Source: Saccoglossus kowalevskii (taxonomy: Eukaryota > Hemichordata > Enteropneusta > Harrimaniidae). Taken from it: 20,713 bases of DNA. A program made the translations under genes and the position numbers. The notes under the pieces are model-generated. The model worked only from the letters and a program-made list of their open reading frames with translations, did no database searches and was not told the DNA's origin. Positions 18,819 through 20,713 of this stretch are shown piece after piece; the stretch's first letter is position 1, and each line of letters opens with the position of its first letter. The stretch spans positions 102,965-123,677 of the forward strand of contig NW_003108579.1 in assembly GCF_000003605.2 (NCBI RefSeq). The letters run 5' to 3'.

Positions 18819-20124
18819 AAGTGTTCTCCCCAGGAATTTAAACCACTGTGGCGGCCTAATTTGCATATCATTTACATAATAAAAATTGATCAAAGCACAT
18901 TTACACCCACACAATAAACAACATATATTTTCAAAAACAAAGTGGCAGATATTTATTTGCTTCACACAGTGTTATAAACACTTTTATTTTGGGCACCTTT
19001 GTAATATTAATGAGCTCCGTCACAGTGCAAATATGAAGTCAAAATATTATGTTTCACAATTTAGAAGAGTTTGAATTTAAAAATGAAACATTCTGGAAAT
19101 GCAAATGCTGCAGACTAAAAAGAAACAAATAAATTGTAAAAGGTTAAATGAAACTCATTTGAAACGTTTCAGCCAGGATTATGTTCACGACTTTCATGAT
19201 CTCATTTACTACAAACTTCTCCTTCAAAAAATTGACCGCGTAATTATTTGGCAGATTGCTGGTTATTATTCCGACCATCAGCTTCTACAACGTTTACATT
19301 TACAGTAATGAACGAACAAATTCCAAACACTTTCAAACGATCATCAAAGTTGTGACGTGACATAACTTACTTCACGATGTTATACACCGGTTATACCAAT
19401 AATTCCTCTTACTCAGTCATAATGCCATGCAGAAATTAAATACTTCTTTTTTATATGAAAAAAACGTAAAATTTGAACTAGTTTTATCGGGAGAAATAAT
19501 TTTGGATCACTCGATCACTTCGGTGAAAAGCACAGACCTGCCATGGTAGTTGTGACGCATTAGTTGACCGGCATATGTCCTTTGAACCGGTGGGTCAAAA
19601 ACGCCATTAACCAATCATAATGCCGCATGGTAATGCCGGTAGAACCCGAAGTTTTCTGAATGATCGTGATCATAAAAATTACATTGTGGAAGTAAAACGA
19701 TGTCGTAGCACGATGTGTTGGTATGGATTTCAGATGAAAACTGCACGATGGTTTCGAAAGAGGTGATTAGCTTTTAATCTAAAGACTGTCTATTGTCAGA
19801 AAATATTTACTTACAAACAAAGAGGTGCTAATTTTACAAAATTGACTTGTATTGTTTAAAGCCGCTACCACATCGCGCGACTATGTCTATTGTTTACAAA
19901 TTATTATCCACGACTGGCAGGATGTGTGTCGGTCGGTACGTAAGTATAATAACAATATTACTAATTTTGAGTGCCGGACGAGCCGACCAGCGTAACAAGA
20001 TCTCCAATGAAAAAAGAACTGTGGCGGTCTTGCTAATCATCTTGGCGGTGTCAGACTGGTGTGGCGGCAAATCGAAGCACTGTGGCGGGACCGCCACGCT
20101 GTATACATCCTGGGGAGAACACTG
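18819..20124. mobile_element. Possible hAT-like non-autonomous element, inverted ends 1.3 kb apart
   Basis: The left end (18819-18855) reads AAGTGTTCTCCCCAGGA then atttaaaccactgtggcggc. The reverse complement of the right end reads CAGTGTTCTCCCCAGGA then tgtatacagcgtggcgg. The shared 16 bases plus the gapped continuation to GTGGCGG make clear terminal inverted repeats, of the same family as the MITE at 6879-7246. GTGGCGG/TTGGCGG words repeat inside the right end (20025, 20043, 20061, 20082), including a hairpin GTGGCGG-GA-CCGCCAC at 20082-20097. These resemble hAT subterminal transposase-binding repeats. No matching 8-bp duplication is seen; only TCTCA is shared by both flanks. The two ends could be separate insertions. 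No transposase frame lies between. Confidence 0.5.
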
Positions 20125-20139
20125 TCTCACATGCTTGCA

Positions 20140-20500
20140 TGTATTATATTTTTGGATCAGGTTCAAAATGGCTGATTGGAAACTATTTTGTTTTAAAGAT
20201 TGCAGTATCGGATCCATATTCCCAACCAAAAATGCATGAAAATCATGTGAAAATGTGTAGATAGATGTATTTTCTTTAGTACATACTTTGCACATAATGT
20301 GAACTTGATGCACATGATTTTTTTTTGGAGGGAATAAAAATAACCAGATGGAACCCATTTTGTTTTAAAGAAAGCAGTTCCAGATCAATATTTGTGACTT
20401 GTCTGAACCGATCATTTTAAACTTCAATCTCATACATTGCACATGCATTTTTGTCACCATCAATTCAAAATGGCTGACAGTCATCTTGAAATAAATGCAT
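20140..20500 (+). repeat. Diverged copy of the 16.4 kb tandem-unit repeat
   Basis: Three markers recur: ttcaaaatggctgattgg (from about 20162), then gatggaacccattttg (about 20348) and caaaatggctgacagtcatc (from about 20466). Each of the first two is followed by ttttgttttaaag and (g)cagt. The unit layout resembles that at 16.5-17.1 kb, with acatgcat and cacat words in the spacers. No terminal hairpin like that at 16411 is visible, so this may be a truncated or older copy. Confidence 0.45.
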
Positions 20501-20713
20501 TTCATGGACATCAAATATGGTGCAGTTTAATGCACTCAAGTGAACTACTACTTACAAAACAACTGGGACTATGTCATATCACGACTTGTATCAATCAATT
20601 TTGTACAGCCTGTGAACTGCTTTTAACATGCACACATGAGTGATGGACTTCAGTACACAAAGCTGGAACGTCAAAATATATCCAGATCTAGGTGTTGCTT
20701 ATACAAGTTGAGA
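20501..20713. other. Window end, nothing assigned
   Basis: A 68-codon frame at 20437-20643 crosses repeat sequence and is not regarded as a gene. No splice-bordered exon is seen before the window ends. Confidence 0.4.

Noticed and set aside
19894-20358. 154-codon minus-strand frame, the longest in the window
   Set aside because: It spans the right end of the hAT-like element and part of the tandem-unit repeat, so it is a by-product of repeat sequence.
1-20713. CRISPR array, bacterial operon, phage or viral gene cassette
   Set aside because: No regularly spaced identical repeats, no ribosome-binding sites with dense genes, and no viral-type long frames; the repeats present are eukaryotic MITE, SINE and tandem-unit types.

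Overview
This window looks like nuclear DNA of a multicellular animal, most probably a marine invertebrate. It is AT-rich. It has no bacterial-style gene packing: the longest open frames are about 130-150 codons and none looks like a complete protein. It is dense in short non-autonomous mobile elements, simple repeats and isolated exon-like islands with splice signals. Deuterostome or mollusc is my best guess from the style of the repeats. The species cannot be fixed from the sequence alone, and I recognise no gene by name.

Layout. Bases 1-430 hold two pieces of one inverted-repeat element family. Bases 700-1245 are a CpG-containing, promoter-like zone ending in a strong splice donor (CTG|GTAAGT). 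Bases 1246-13374 are mostly intron-like or intergenic. They contain an ATTT microsatellite (3.24 kb), a degenerate minisatellite (4.95-5.08 kb), a possible 48-bp exon (5.17 kb), a CTCF-like site (6.27 kb) and an hAT-type MITE with an 8-bp target duplication (6.87-7.25 kb). A CpG-bearing zone at 7.9-9.2 kb has a CRE centred in a 26-bp palindrome. A minus-strand exon candidate follows at 9.36-9.55 kb, then a second copy of the 1-430 element (9.70-9.90 kb) and a tRNA-derived SINE with a 10-bp target duplication (10.55-10.98 kb). Overlapping exon candidates on both strands lie at 11.4-11.9 kb beside NRF1-like and CRE motifs. A terminal-exon candidate with a poly(A) signal lies at 13.37-13.70 kb.

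The right third is repeat territory. It holds a 178-bp mariner/pogo-type MITE flanked by TA (15.24-15.42 kb), a LINE-like 3' tail (15.7 kb), a hairpin followed by tandem units of about 120-140 bp that resembles a Helentron-associated element (16.41-17.11 kb), and a diverged relative of those units at 20.14-20.7 kb. Two exon candidates that join in frame lie at 17.57-17.91 kb. Two inverted ends of a second hAT-like element lie at 18.82 and 20.12 kb.

How the parts fit together. Plus-strand exon candidates ending at 1245, and at 5168-5215, 13375-13568 and 17566-17643, can all be read with phase-1 boundaries. They could therefore belong to one long-intron gene with alternative 3' ends, or to two genes. 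This is inference: RNA evidence is needed, and no product is recognised. I found no convincing novel system. The best structural results are the well-delimited mobile elements and the conserved-looking hairpin/tandem-unit repeat.
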